Positions 48,191-60,956 of a DNA stretch of 64,000 nt are shown here, piece by piece. The stretch comes from Mansonella perstans (taxonomy: Eukaryota > Nematoda > Chromadorea > Rhabditida > Onchocercidae): the NCBI GenBank assembly GCA_037074765.1, contig JBAMDO010000189.1:1-64000 (forward strand), given 5' to 3'. The position numbers and the translations under genes were made by a program. How positions within the stretch are numbered: position 1 is the stretch's first letter; every line of letters starts with the position of its first letter. Under the pieces are notes generated by a model. That model did no database searches and was not told where the DNA came from. It saw nothing but the letters and a program-made list of their open reading frames with translations.

Positions 48191-50782
48191 ATGAATTCAA
48201 AATATGACAGCAAGGAAACTTTAAACTACAGTTGTTATTTGGAAAATGGAAAACATTTATGCTCCACACATCAAGGTATGCTTGAACAACATCATTGTTA
48301 TTGTTATTATTGTCGTTATCATTTCTGTCATCGTTTAATAATAAACTTTTTGAAAATTTCATCCAACTGAACAAAATACCTAAAGCAACTTTTGTCTTAA
48401 AATCTTCAGCAGTAGTATTTGCTTGCATTCTAAAAGAATTACTAGCAGAAATTGGTATTTTTTTAAATGCATGTTATTAATGAATTATGACGGCCAATTC
48501 CTGATAACTTCAAACCTTCGATAATTTAAAGTTTTAAAACTACATCCTTAAGAAATTATGATCTTACAGTTGTGCACTGATAATTTCACAGCTTTGATTA
48601 TTTCAAAGTTACATTTTTCAGTAGGCGAATTGGAAAGAGTAGTATCAGTACTGAAAGAAAAATTGGAAAATTTAGAAAATTCGCGTTCTATTGCTCAACA
48701 AAAAAACAAAAGCTTAATTCAGCAATCGAGTCGGGTAGTTTATTTTTGATTTAAAAGCAAATTTAAAGAAAAAAAATTGCGAAATGCAAAACATTTCATT
48801 TGAACTGTAATCAATTTTAATTTTCAAGTTAATGGAGGAAATTAGACAGAAAACGATCATAGCGAAGGATTTAGTCCATTTACAAGATGAAATTGCATTT
48901 GAAGCCGAAAAATGGTCACAATTATGGTTGAGTGAAAGTGGACAGGTAAGAAATTCGTATGCTTTTTTTTCTGGCAAAAAACGTGAGAAAAATTTTTTTT
49001 TAAAAAATTGAAATTTCATGACGAAGATTTGAAAAAAAAAGCGTGATAGTTTAAAAAACAGAAAAAGATTGAGATTGACAAACAATTTTTTTCAAAAAAT
49101 TAACAAATTTTTGTTAAATTAACAAAATGGTATTTTTTTCAAACGATTTATCATCATCACCCTGATTGAATGAGTATATTGGGATCCTGGCCTTAATTGA
49201 TTATGTAAGCCGCTGATATGAAATCCTTAATTGTCTAAATTGCTCGCAAAAATCGTATTTTTTTATGGAAAACACCAATTTGCTAATTTGTAAAAATAAT
49301 TGTGGATTGACTAGTTTGTTCATTTATAGAAATAATCTGATTTTTTTTTTTTTTTTTTTTTTTTTTTATAGTAAATTGAGCATCTAAAATATTGGGAGTC
49401 GACCTTAAATTCTATACTTTTATGATTTACTTATCATCTCAATCATTTCTGTGAAACTTTTTTCAATAATGTCTATTGATAAATTCCCATAAAAATTTCA
49501 ATTATTACGGAGATTTCGTTACAATCGAAATTTTAGCTTCTTCTTTCAGATTTACTCAAAACTGATTGATCTAAACAATTTATTTTCCTCAATAAATACA
49601 TTTTCTACGTTTTTCAGAAAATTCTCGCTGATAAACGATTATTAGAAAATGTCCAACAAGTGAAAGTAATTGAGAAACAAATTGAGTACACAAATCGTCT
49701 AATTAAGCATAAACGGAAAAGGATTAGTGGATGGCAGAATGGCAGCATTCAAAGAGTTTACAAGGTATTCTTTTGATTAACTTGTCTTGCCATTTTTGGT
49801 AAGTTTAATCGTTGAAACATATTACTATACACTGCAATCTATTGATTTAGCTCATTTTTCAATAGCAATTTGTTAATTTGGCTCATTTTGCAGCAATAAC
49901 TTGTGGATCTGGCTTATTTTACAATAACCTTTGTTCTTGTTGAAATATATGAAATAATTCGTGATAGATCGTTTTCTCTCCTATCACCACTTCATTTTTC
50001 TTTTATGGAGTAAAAAAAAGAATATCCTTGTTTTCAGCACATTTATTTCATGAATTGTCAATTTCTAACAAAAAAAAAAAAAAAAATCACACACACATAT
50101 ATCGGATAATAATTGAAATATTACCATAAATAGATTTATTATTTCAGGAAGATCAATTAAGAATGTTTGAACAAGAAAATATAGATTTGGAAAAAAAAAT
50201 GACTGAATGGTTGAAAGTAAATAAACGATTGCTGAGTATATTTGAAGTGATAAAAGATCGTGAAATGGAAATAATTTTTGCTACGGAACGTTGCAAGGAA
50301 CGAAATGAACAAGCTCGGGTATTTGTAGTATTAGTAATTAATCAACCAATTATCTTACAGTAAAGTCGTGATCGATCTGTTGACCTATGATATTTATTAA
50401 TATTGAACAATTTGGGAAATATTATTAGATAATTTGTTATTAGATGACTCGTTAATTGGTTTCATTGATTAATGCATTCGATTACTTGTTAATTAAGTTG
50501 CTAGATAACCTACTGGTCTTTTGATAATTAGTTTGGTGTGACAAAAGTAATCGAAATTTAAGAACTGAAAAGAAAAAAAGGAAAATTATTAAATTCAATG
50601 ATAGAAAATATGTATATTAGTGAAGTTCTTGCAACTTAACTTGCTAAATTTCTATTATCAAATAAAAGAACGAGTTAAATTTACAGGAAGAATGCTATAA
50701 AATGCAAGCACATATATTAACAATGTCCAAGACACTGGATGATCTAAGTCAATACAGTATCACTGATACATCGTCAAGTTGA
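48191..50782 (+). CDS. Unrecognised coiled-coil protein
   Basis: Seven exons join in phase: 48191-48275, 48410-48454, 48622-48734, 48829-48945, 49618-49764, 50148-50318, 50687-50782 (TGA). They encode 257 residues. The start ATG is 8 nt after TGTTCAG. Residues from about 45 to the C-terminus are mostly predicted coiled coil: heptad-like leucine/isoleucine spacing in GELERVVSVLKEKLENLENS, DLVHLQDEIAFEAEKW, QVKVIEKQIEYTNRLIKHKR and FEQENIDLEKKMTEWLKVNK. The short hydrophobic segment from exon 2 (VVFACILKELLAEI) is too short for a confident membrane helix. The second exon's acceptor (48409 versus 48386) is ambiguous; both keep phase. I recognise no family; a structural or centrosomal/ciliary coiled-coil role would be guesswork. 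Confidence 0.7.
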
Positions 50783-52026
50783 ATTACAGTATATTATCAA
50801 GAGAATGATTTGAAGTGTAAATAATCGATTGATCGGACTTTTCATGAAAATTGAATTTTTACAATACATTTATTACTTGGAACTCATAATAATATTGTTG
50901 CTTATTTAAGAACATCCATTAAAAATTTTAATTTTTCCTCTAATTAAAATAAAAATAATTAACCTATAAATAAAAAAGCAAATTGAGATTTATCAAATGC
51001 AGTAAATTATTGTCTAACCAAAATAAAAAAAAAAGAGGAAAAACACGAAATTACAAAAAAAAATGGAAGTAGATAAGGAAGATTATAAATAATTAAGTAA
51101 TAAAGTTCGACTTTAAGAACTAAAATTCGAAGGTTAAGCTGAAATAGGAAAGTGAATTTCAAGCAAAATTAAAATATGAATGAATTTAAAATCAACAATT
51201 AAAAGTTTGAAAAATGGAGTGCCATTAAAAAAATCTGCATGTGTGAAAAATTGTCAGATTTATCAAAATTTTAGAGCTTATTCAAATTTTATTGGAGAAA
51301 TATTGCAATTCAAATTTTAATTATTTGCAGCAACAGAAAGGTACTGGTAACAATTACTTGGAAAAGTAACTGATAAAAGCGGACATCAAAAATCGCCGAC
51401 GATTATTAATCAAAAGATTTAAAAATTAAGGAAAAAATAACTTTTTAAAAATTTATTAACTTAATTTTTAAAATACAAAATGTTTAATTTCACATTAGAT
51501 CAGCAACTACTCACAACTATCTACTTGATCTTTAATCTTTATATAATTTATTTCCATTTCTTTAACATTTTTGCATCGACTATTTTTATATTGTGCAATT
51601 AATTAGCGATTGTTAAAAGAAAATTAATTATGCAAGAAGATAGTTACCGGTATTCATAAGTATCAATAATATTATAATTAGTGATATTTTACTTCCTTTC
51701 TTATTGTTTCTCTTTTTTTTTTACTTATCAATTGTTTATGATAGGCTGTTATTATCATTGATGTCATTGTCTTTTTATTTTTCTTCCAACTGATCATTAA
51801 AACTTAAAACTTTTTGCTCTTTTGAAAAAAACTTCATCTGCTCGGATTGAAAGAGTTCTTGTTTTCTTAGGATGGTTGCACAAAGGCTAATGAACCCACC
51901 ATGTCTGTGACATACTTTGCCTGATCTTTTGCCTATCTGGTATGGAGAGCATAACCACCGCTGACAATCTTAGCTATGTCTAATAAACAAATAAACGGAA
52001 GAAAATTAAGTAATTGACTGATTGCT

Positions 52027-52260
52027 AACAAAATGAGAAAATAATAGTGATATTATGATAATCACAAAATGAGGAAAGTGATAGTGATATTATAATAATC
52101 ACAAAATGAGGAAAGTGATAGTGATATTATAATAATCACAAAATGAGGAAAGTGATAGTGATATTATAATAATCACAAAATGAGGAAAGTGATAGTGATA
52201 TTATGATAATCGCAAAACGAGGAAAGTGATAGTGGTATTATGATAATCGCAATAATAACA
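52027..52260. repeat. 37-bp minisatellite, about six copies
   Basis: ACAAAATGAGGAAAGTGATA followed by GTGATATTATAATAATC repeats with starts at 52027, 52064, 52101, 52138, 52175 and 52212. Inner copies are nearly identical while both ends diverge. The array sits about 0.8 kb upstream of the DCAF17-like start. Confidence 0.95.
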
Positions 52261-52885
52261 AATATTACAATAATAACAACAGTACTTTTCATTCGCTGAA
52301 ATTGTGTTATTGGAATGAAGCAAAATGCTTTTTCTTTTGCTCAAATTAAATTCATTGCTAATTATATTTTAGGAGTATGAAAATTATCGAAAGAATATTC
52401 ATCTATAAAATTACATTTAAATTTTGAATTAATTTGATGAAAAATTTCCTAATTCACTCCTTAATTGCAACTAATAATAGTACCTTTTAATTAAAATGAT
52501 AAATTGATTTCATTCGTAAAAAAATAAATAAAATTTTTATATTTACTTTTTCTCCAATTAATTCTAATAGCAAAAAAACTAGTTAGTGTTACATGAGAAA
52601 TATCACTTGTTAAATCGGAATCATTTTTTAATCAAATCGGAATTATTTTTCAAATCAAACCTCAAATATACTGTACTTCAGTTAATCGCTATGATTACTA
52701 TTATTTCATTCATCCATTTACGTTTGAGATTGTTTTATTTCATTCCACGTACCACGTAACCCATTAACACTTCGTTGTTTTTACAGGAACACGGCGGTAA
52801 AAAACTGAAAGTGCATGAGATCGGTCACAATGGTAAGAGTTGGTAGCCTGACGGTCGGAGTTTTGTGTAAAGTGGTCGGATCCGA

Positions 52886-52926
52886 GAGACAGAGGGAGAG
52901 AGAGAGGGAGAGAGAGGTGAGGGAGA
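52886..52926. repeat. GA-rich microsatellite
   Basis: A (GA)n/(GGGA)n purine tract roughly 110-150 bp upstream of the DCAF17-like ATG. Confidence 0.85.
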
Positions 52927-53037
52927 TGTTGCGTTTAACTGAAATTTGCACTTATTAAGTAGAATTTGAAATTTGGAAATTAAATAATTGCATAATTGAA
53001 GGAATATTGAGGACTGTCAAAAGTGAATTAAAAAACT

Positions 53038-56000
53038 ATGGGCACATCGTTGTTTTCAAATCGATTGCTAAGCCATTTAATGAGTGCAGATTTGAGAAAT
53101 ACTAATCGACCGAACGATGATGATGGCTACAGTGAGGTAAATTTTTGTTTCTTCAATCATATTTTATTGAAATATCTGTTTATGCGTTAAATTAAAATTT
53201 GAAATTACTTGATTTTGGGTTTAATTTTTCTAATGGAAATTTAAATGGAATGAGTGAAGCTTTCCAAATTTTTTCTTTTCTTTTCCAATCATTTTGCTTT
53301 TTAGGTGACAATTCTTGTTTTCCTTCTTTTGAATAATATTACTAAGCTGTGCACACTGATAATATTATTAAAGCTATCCGATCGACTATTGTCATGTTTG
53401 AGTGTTGAAAATAAGAAGAATCCTGCAGAATTATTGAAACAACCGTCAGTAGCACGATTAATCGTTCGACGTGAATTAGGATTTCAGCGTACTCAGTGCG
53501 TTTTTGGTAGAAATGTTTTACGTTCACTCATTATGTCGGTATGTTTTATATTGTTTTTTCTTTCGAATTTATTGATAATGATAGCGATTTAATATGATTA
53601 TGTTTGGTAAATTTAGTTAAGCATATTGATTGTAGAATAAAGTATTTTACATAGGATATGGTTGTTTTCGAGAGAAGCTGATAATTTTTATGGTTATAAT
53701 CGTAAAGTATCTTAAGTGATGATCTTAAAGTACCATGCTTTTTTAAGCCATATACTTTCGGTCCATTTAATCGATTTCTAGCTGACTTAATTTTATTTTG
53801 GTTTTAATTTTATTTTCAGAATAATCGAAGATATGTCGTACGTGAGAGGCACGATACAAAGGGTTTTCTTAATGTCGACGGGTAAGTTCTGTGCTTGAGC
53901 AGTATTTTAGAAAAAAGAAAAATTTAGAAAAAAAAAGTACAGAAAAAAAAAATTAAAAATTTAAGAAGGAAACTATATCAGAGAATTGATGAGACATAAG
54001 TGTGATTTGATTCTGAATAGACTTCCAGTATTAAAGGAGCAGCGCAATTGAGGAAAAGAAACCATTTTTTTCTGCTAATAAAATAGGACTTTTTAATGCA
54101 ATCTTCATTAAATATAGGGGTTTAATGGTTGCACATAAAGCGCGCAAAATTTACAATATTGATATTTTGGAGCCACTATGCCGACTTGATATGCTAGATG
54201 AAACGGAGAGGATTCTATCTACACTTTGGGTTGAACTTGTCGTTGATTTGCAGGTTTTCATTTATATTATGCAGTATTAGTCATCAGTAACTTTTATTTT
54301 TCGAGCGATATGTTTGGATTAATCTGGATTGACTTGATTGGTCAGTCTTCAAAGTATGATAAATAGCTTTCGAGATTTTTTTAAACTTTCTGAATTTTAA
54401 TAAATTTAAAAATTGTTATATTTTAAGAAGAATATTAATCAAGAAATATTAAGAAGTTTTCGAAATATTTTAAGAAAAAAAGTATTTGGAAAATATTTAA
54501 ATTAATTTAAAAAATTGAAAAAATATTTTAAGAAGTTTCCGAATTTTACTTCCTTCCAAAATTCTAATTTCGACCTTCTTTAATTAATATTTATTTGATA
54601 AAACTAATACTTAACAGCTGTTTTATACCTCAATTAATGCGAATTTATTTGTGTTTCACTTGAACGCAATAAATTAACTAATTATACGGGGTACAACCCA
54701 GTTTTGAGCAATTTCTCACTGATTGAATCCGAATTCAGTGCAGTTAGTTTTTCCGTGGTAACATTTTCTATGAGTACACTATATTTTTTATATTTAGGTA
54801 AAAAATGAAGGAATTTAAAATTGTGATCATATAGTGACAGATTGTAGCATGTTTCGTAGTTATTATTAAGTGCACAAAATACGCAGTACCACTTTTATAA
54901 TGTCTATTCCTTAAACTATTATAGGAGGGTACATCTAGCTGTTCACCGTTCTGGGTACTAATTTTAACACAAAATCGTTTGCTGTGCATTGATCCTCTAC
55001 GACAGTCAGTGGAGACTGAATTTCTATTGCCATCATATTGCTGTAAATTCAGGTTTGTCTCTTGTCTATCTTTTATCTAGAGAAATTATTTTTTTATGCT
55101 GGTTAAACTCTTGCATGAACGTACACGACGGGAGTATATGTCTTAAATAAATGATTTAAATTTATAAAACATGCATTCCATGCTTTTACAGCTACATATA
55201 GTATACAGACAGACAGATACACATAAATTCATGCATCATTATCTAAATATAAATATACCTTTTTGCTTGGATCCTGATTTCCCTCAAATGCAGAGTTGTG
55301 CAGATCTGTAGATCCTTTGGATTGCATATATTGCCATTTATAGTACTTTTTTGGAAACAATTCATTCGCATCTTATATTTCTTTCAAATTACTGGGAGGA
55401 ATGCTGAGACAATACTAAGCGCGTCAAGTGATGGAAATAAGAAAGAGCTTAAAGTCATTATTCATTTTAATCTACAAATATAAATTTTACAGCTGTCTAG
55501 CACCAAATGAACTTGGCCGAACATTTTGCTTATTTGGACATATGTTGTCGCAGGTATCTGATCCATTTACTACTGTGAAGCTATGAAAGCTTGAGATTTA
55601 TGCTATAAAATGAGCTATTTAATGTGGCTTACTGATTCAGAATGGTCTAAGAGGCAGCAGTACTAGTGGAACAGATTGTGTTATCGGTGTCTTTGATGTT
55701 TATCCACTGAAATTTAAAGGCATCTTTCGCATTACTAAAGAGGTTTTTTTTTGCTCATCAGAAAATTAAAGCTCTTGTAATTACTTTAGCCATTAATATT
55801 CCTTTTCTGTAATAGTACTACGATCGACTGAATTATAAGTGAGATAAGAAGCTGTCACTGTGAATTCATTTTGCAAATTTAATATTTCGCTGTCTTAAAT
55901 CTCACTTCTCTGATTTGGTACTTGTATCGAATTTTTTTACTTTCGCTTCATTATTCGCAATAAGTTACATTTGGTTCAAACGCTATGTTTTCTTCCTTTA

Positions 56001-59000
56001 AGGTTTTTGGAAATGTTACAAACGTAAGTGTAATATCTGATATGGTCATTGTTTTCAAGAAGAAACCGTATGAAACGGTGTTGTATAATTTGGTCGATTT
56101 TCAAAATCAAGTGAGTATTCATGTATGAAATTTTACATTATTTTATTACTTCTTATAAAGACCATGATACTCTTAGTACAGCATCAAATTTCTTTGATTT
56201 TATCATGATAATCAATTTTTTGTTATTTGTACACAATGTTTTTATTTAGAAGATGGAAAGTCTAAACTGTGATTCATTGTAGTGAATTTTCAGACTGAAA
56301 AAGGATTGTATGACTCAGAATCACTATTCGAAGGAAAAATAATTTTGCCTATACCTACTTTAATCATATCGGAACCGATCAAATGCGGAATAATTCCAGG
56401 TAATGTCTTTATTTTTTTTTTTTTTAAACAAAACATAGATGGCGCCAGTAAATTGTATAGGCAAATGAATAGAGTTTCCTAAAAGAAAATTCTTTGACAT
56501 GAATATTTATAGGTAATTGGTCAACGCTAGAATATAGTGGTGTACCATATCATTTGCTGGGTACTTCGTTTTCTTCTAAAAAGTCGTATATGTTAGTTAA
56601 CGCTGCAAAATTGACAGAACCGGTTAGTTTACCCTGAACTAACTTTTTGATTGTTAACAGGTTTGAGAGATATCCCATGTGGAATGAATAAAACAGTTTT
56701 TCTAGTTTTTGAGGTTTTTTTTTAGATAAGAATGGTAGCAAGAAAAAAACAAGGTAATTTATTCGATTTTTTATTAAATAGATATATAACGTTTAAAAAA
56801 TTTTCGCATCTTACTAGTTTAGTGGGATTGCAGTGAGTTTTTTGTTTTTTGTTTTTCGCTCATGAAATAATTGCAGTTGTAGGCATTACTACCATTTTCG
56901 CTACAACCGTCAAAAAACACATCATTGCAAGTGGAGGGAGCCAGTTTAATGTTTCATTCAGATGAATCGGGGCGTTTGCTTCGTTTTGATGGACCAGCAA
57001 TTGTATCGTATAAGATGCAACGGTAATTACTATTTTTCACAATCTTTTTAAAACATCTTTTAAATCCTCAGTACTGAATGTGTAATTGTCCGCAGTATGC
57101 GATAAGTACAACAACTGCTGCCTTGTTAAAGAGTAATAGGATCACCTATTATCGTTTATTCGGTCTTTTTTTTTGCAGATCTGTGGATAATAAAATGTCA
57201 TTTAAAGAAGTTTGGCGAACCAATTTGTGGGTGAAGGATAGTTTCTTTCATCAGATGCTTGAAAGGTTAGGATTCACTCTCTGTAGTAGACGAAAAGACT
57301 ACGCTTTATGATGAACGGCAGTAAAGTAAAATAAATCCGCATTAGAAATAATACCGCATCATTTTCATGTATGACTTTGGCATCTGATTTTCCTGTTTTT
57401 TAAAATTAAAAATGCATGCCATGTCTATAGCAAGAATGCACTTTAACGTAGGAAATGCGCATATCGATGAAGTTATGCCACTAGAAAGATATAGTTTGCA
57501 TTTTTTCATGAGAAATTTCAGCAACTTCATGAAATTGCTTATTTGCAGCAATTTGAATATTAAATCAAGTTTTGGACGCCATATTAAGCCAACGTTGCGT
57601 TTCGAACAAGACTTTCGGCTGGTATGTTTATCTGATTTCTGACTATATGAGCATCTTGGAAATGATGACAATGATGAATGATCATTAAATGAAATAATCA
57701 TTATTCCTTCTACTTCTTTTACGTAATGTCATTTTGATTACTTCGCTAGAACACATGACTAGACGTTCTCAAGAATTCTACTGGAGTTTAAGCAATGAAT
57801 TTGTAGCAGCATTATTGTCGAAATGAAAAGTTACACGATATATTCTGAGACTTTTGCAGTATATCTTCCTTTGTATACTGTAATGATTATTATGCATTGT
57901 TAACTATGAAAGCTTGCATGCTTTACTCCTCCTCACAACATTTTCCTTTGATGTGATTAGGTCATCAAAGGAGTGGACATCGATATTGAAAGTCAGATTA
58001 TTGCTGTTATTGCTGAATGTGATCTTCACTCTCCAGTTTTTGATGATCCTAACGGGTTTGTTTCTAAGATTATCTAGCCTCAAATAGCTTTTGCCTTTTA
58101 GTCGTTTCTCAGTGGTTATCGCTAGAAATATAGCTATTTCCCTTTTAGTTAACAATTTCTTCAGATTCAGTCATATATTTCTTCGTTCTTATCAAACTGG
58201 TTGTCCTGTTGATAGAGAAACGACTGAGAGGGGACAGCTCTTCGAGGCATTGTAATGGAGATATGAAGATGTTTGAAATAGTATGAGAATGATGAGTTTT
58301 TTCCTTCTTGTTTGTGGTTAGACGAACAGTGATCCGCAATACTGTCAATTGGAATGTTGAGTAATTTGCTATGGAAATAGAATCAGAAAGTTTTTCATTG
58401 AAGACGGTTCGATGCAATAACTCGCCGCAATATATATTTGGATGAAGTTGATATGTGCACAGTGATCTTTGTACTGGATGATACTACCGGTATTATTTTG
58501 AAAATTGCTATGATGCGTGAACCAATAAGAACAGTTAAGTTTATTTATTTGAATCTAGAATTCGTTTGACACAACATCAGTCAGAATTATGAAAAAAAAA
58601 ATTAAATTATTAATTTTGGTCGATGGAATTGTTTTTTTTTCGTTTTAAAGCTTCTCTTTATAATTCCTTTTTTATAATATTATATTGGTCAATATTATTT
58701 AGAATACTATCTTGCATTTTGATATGTCTGGTGTATTGATGTGTTTTAATCAGCGGGGACCTAGAAAATCGTACCTTGAAGTTCAGCGTTTGCAAGAAAT
58801 AGGAGTTTTTGAATGGGAGAAACCGAAACATAATACGGCAAGTTGTTTTCTTACATCTTATTCACATCTATTATTGTAAAGTAAAGTAATGGAGAAATCA
58901 AGCCATTTAAAGTTTTATTCTGATTTTTCACTAAAGATCTAAATTATCTGTTTCTTCTAATCAATAAAACACTGAAGATGTGAAAGATCTATGAAAGAGC

Positions 59001-59804
59001 ATTGCCTGCCTCCTTCATTAATAAGATTTTAAATCAGTTAAATGATCATATTTAAATTTAAATTTTGTGTCCTCTTAGACGCGATTAAGTATGTCATCAG
59101 TCATCAGCATAAGGATTCATCGATTTTTTTCTTTGGAACCCAAATTACACGAATAATTATAAACTTACAATATATTAAATAACTCATTATGCTTATTGGA
59201 ATTTAATCTTGAAGATGTTTTAATCTTTTATCGTTTAGCTTGAACTCCATGATATAAAGTATAATTCGGGCGTGCTAAACCGACGACAAACACGGCTTCG
59301 TGCTCGAGAAGGAAATATGAGTTTAACAACGTCAAGTATTACTACAATCGCAAATAGCAGACGAGCATCCGATAGAAGTAAGGATTTCATGGATTATGGA
59401 TTATGCAAATATTGGATTTTCAATATTGGATTATGCAAATATTGGATTTTCATGGATTATGCAAATATTGGATTCCATAATAATTTCGGCTTTTTCCTTT
59501 GAGTATTCCATATTGTTCCTATTTGAGTTAAAAATGATAAAGCGACACGCGGATTATCATGGTAGCTGCAGAAAAGAAGTTTATATTTATGTGGGCAGTA
59601 ATTAATATTTTTTAATTCTTCCCTATACAGATTTTATATATCAAATTTTTTATAGGCCATGGTTTATCAGCAGATGAAACGAGGCCAAGTGGAAGTCGCG
59701 AATCAGTTCCAGAATCTCGGCGTCGTCGACGTTTACGAATTGTTTACATAGGCGACACGGACTCCTCCGATTCAGATTATCGACCGGAAAGTCAAGAGTA
59801 TTAA
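53038..59804 (+). CDS. DCAF17: DCAF17-like protein with a nematode C-terminal extension
   Basis: Eighteen exons in phase: 53038-53136, 53305-53538, 53820-53881, 54118-54253, 54925-55052, 55493-55553, 55641-55742, 56003-56110, 56294-56399, 56513-56622, 56883-57022, 57179-57265, 57549-57621, 57961-58055, 58404-58533, 58703-58837, 59239-59377, 59656-59804. They total about 697 residues (human about 520). Similarity to DCAF17 is modest but collinear: LLCIDPLRQSVETEFLLPSY near the middle, VFGNVTNVSVISDMVIVF, GIIPGNWSTLEYSGVPYHLL and LMFHSDESGRLLRFDGPAIV. The last 100 residues are basic and Ser-rich (ESRRRRRLRI) and acidic at the end, with no human counterpart. DCAF17 is a putative CUL4-DDB1 substrate receptor; I see no clear WDXR box. 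Exon 2 begins with a hydrophobic run (VTILVFLLLNNITKL); a later acceptor at 53370 would remove it in phase. The donor at 58838 is GCAAGT. Confidence 0.65.
59378..59480. repeat. Short tandem repeat with three ATGCAAAT octamers
   Basis: GGATTATGCAAATATTGGAT-type units repeat three times in the last intron of the DCAF17-like gene. The octamer ATGCAAAT starts at 59403, 59433 and 59459. Confidence 0.88.
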
Positions 59805-60956
59805 TAAATAAATTACTATTTGATTTTTTTTTTGATAGCTGTTACAAATAATACATGCTATGTTCTTTTAATACATCTATGTCTTTAATTTTTCTGTTTT
59901 GTTTTTTTCTCAAAATATTGTAAAATTTCAACTTACCAAAGAAAATATGTAAGACTGTCAACTATGATGTTTTAATTATTGGTGAAGTTTAGTTATCTTG
60001 AAAGACAGTTGTTGTTATGTTCCTTTTTAGGTATTTAAAATGGTCCGGCCTGACGGATTGGGAGAATTGCTTAAAAACAGTAATTCTCCACTTGTTGATT
60101 TCCATTTTTTATATGTACAGGTCTGTAGCAAATGGCTTATGCAATTTACTTTCCATGCACTGTTCCATATTTTGCTATGCTGTTTATATGTGTATTCGAT
60201 AAAATTTTTTAGCAAATAAGAGATGTCATTAAACGATATAAAGATGGAATGTTTTTTTTTATTATCTACAATTTTGTAGCAATTACCGGAATTAAGAATT
60301 TTTCATTCTTTTAAAATTCTGAACGCTAAGTAGGATTTTTAATTACTATTATTCAGTACTTTGTGATAATTTGAAAATTTGAAGTTGCTATTTGCAATTA
60401 CGTTGCAATTTTTTTCCTCTGTTATATGTTTAAAAATTTTTAAAAATGTCTTTAGGTAACTTATCCATCTATGAGATGAGATGGGTAAATCGCTTAAAGA
60501 TCTTTCATCAAGTGTCATTCTATATATTTTTTCAGAATATATGAATGCATATGGTGTTCAAGTGATTATTGTTTTTTGGAACATCAATAGTAATGTTCAA
60601 TGAATGGATAAAGTTCACCCGTGGTAAGCGTTATTGTAAATTAATCTGTATGAACAGATTAATTTGATCAATATTCTATCACGAGTAAGTAATTAAAATG
60701 AACGGAATGATTTAAACTTTAATTAAAACGTTGTAAATTTCATTTATCCAACGTTTGATAGTGTTAGTATCAGGAAAATTGAATATTACCACTTTATTCG
60801 TTTGATACAATATTGAATCATGAAACAACACGCTGATATTAATAATATTTTGAACAGATCAATTACCAATAATTAATCAATTATAACAATGTGATTATCT
60901 ATGTGAGAAGATTACATGGAATTTCAGTATTGTTTCTGTCATCATTAAACAATCAG
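59805..60956. promoter_or_regulatory. Intergenic region upstream of FLAD1
   Basis: About 1.15 kb, same-strand neighbours. An AATAAA-type signal (AATAAATA) overlaps the DCAF17-like stop at 59802. A TTTCAG acceptor at 60922-60927 lies 29 nt before the FLAD1 ATG. No other feature recognised. Confidence 0.5.

Larger units (their letters stand above)
50783..53037. other. Intergenic region upstream of the DCAF17-like gene
   Basis: About 2.25 kb, very AT-rich from 50783 to 51860. It contains a GC-richer patch at 51860-51990, a 37-bp minisatellite at 52027-52260, an exon-like 46-bp segment at 52787-52832 bounded by TTTTTACAG and GTAAGAG, and a GA-rich tract at 52886-52925. No complete gene is visible. 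Confidence 0.5.
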
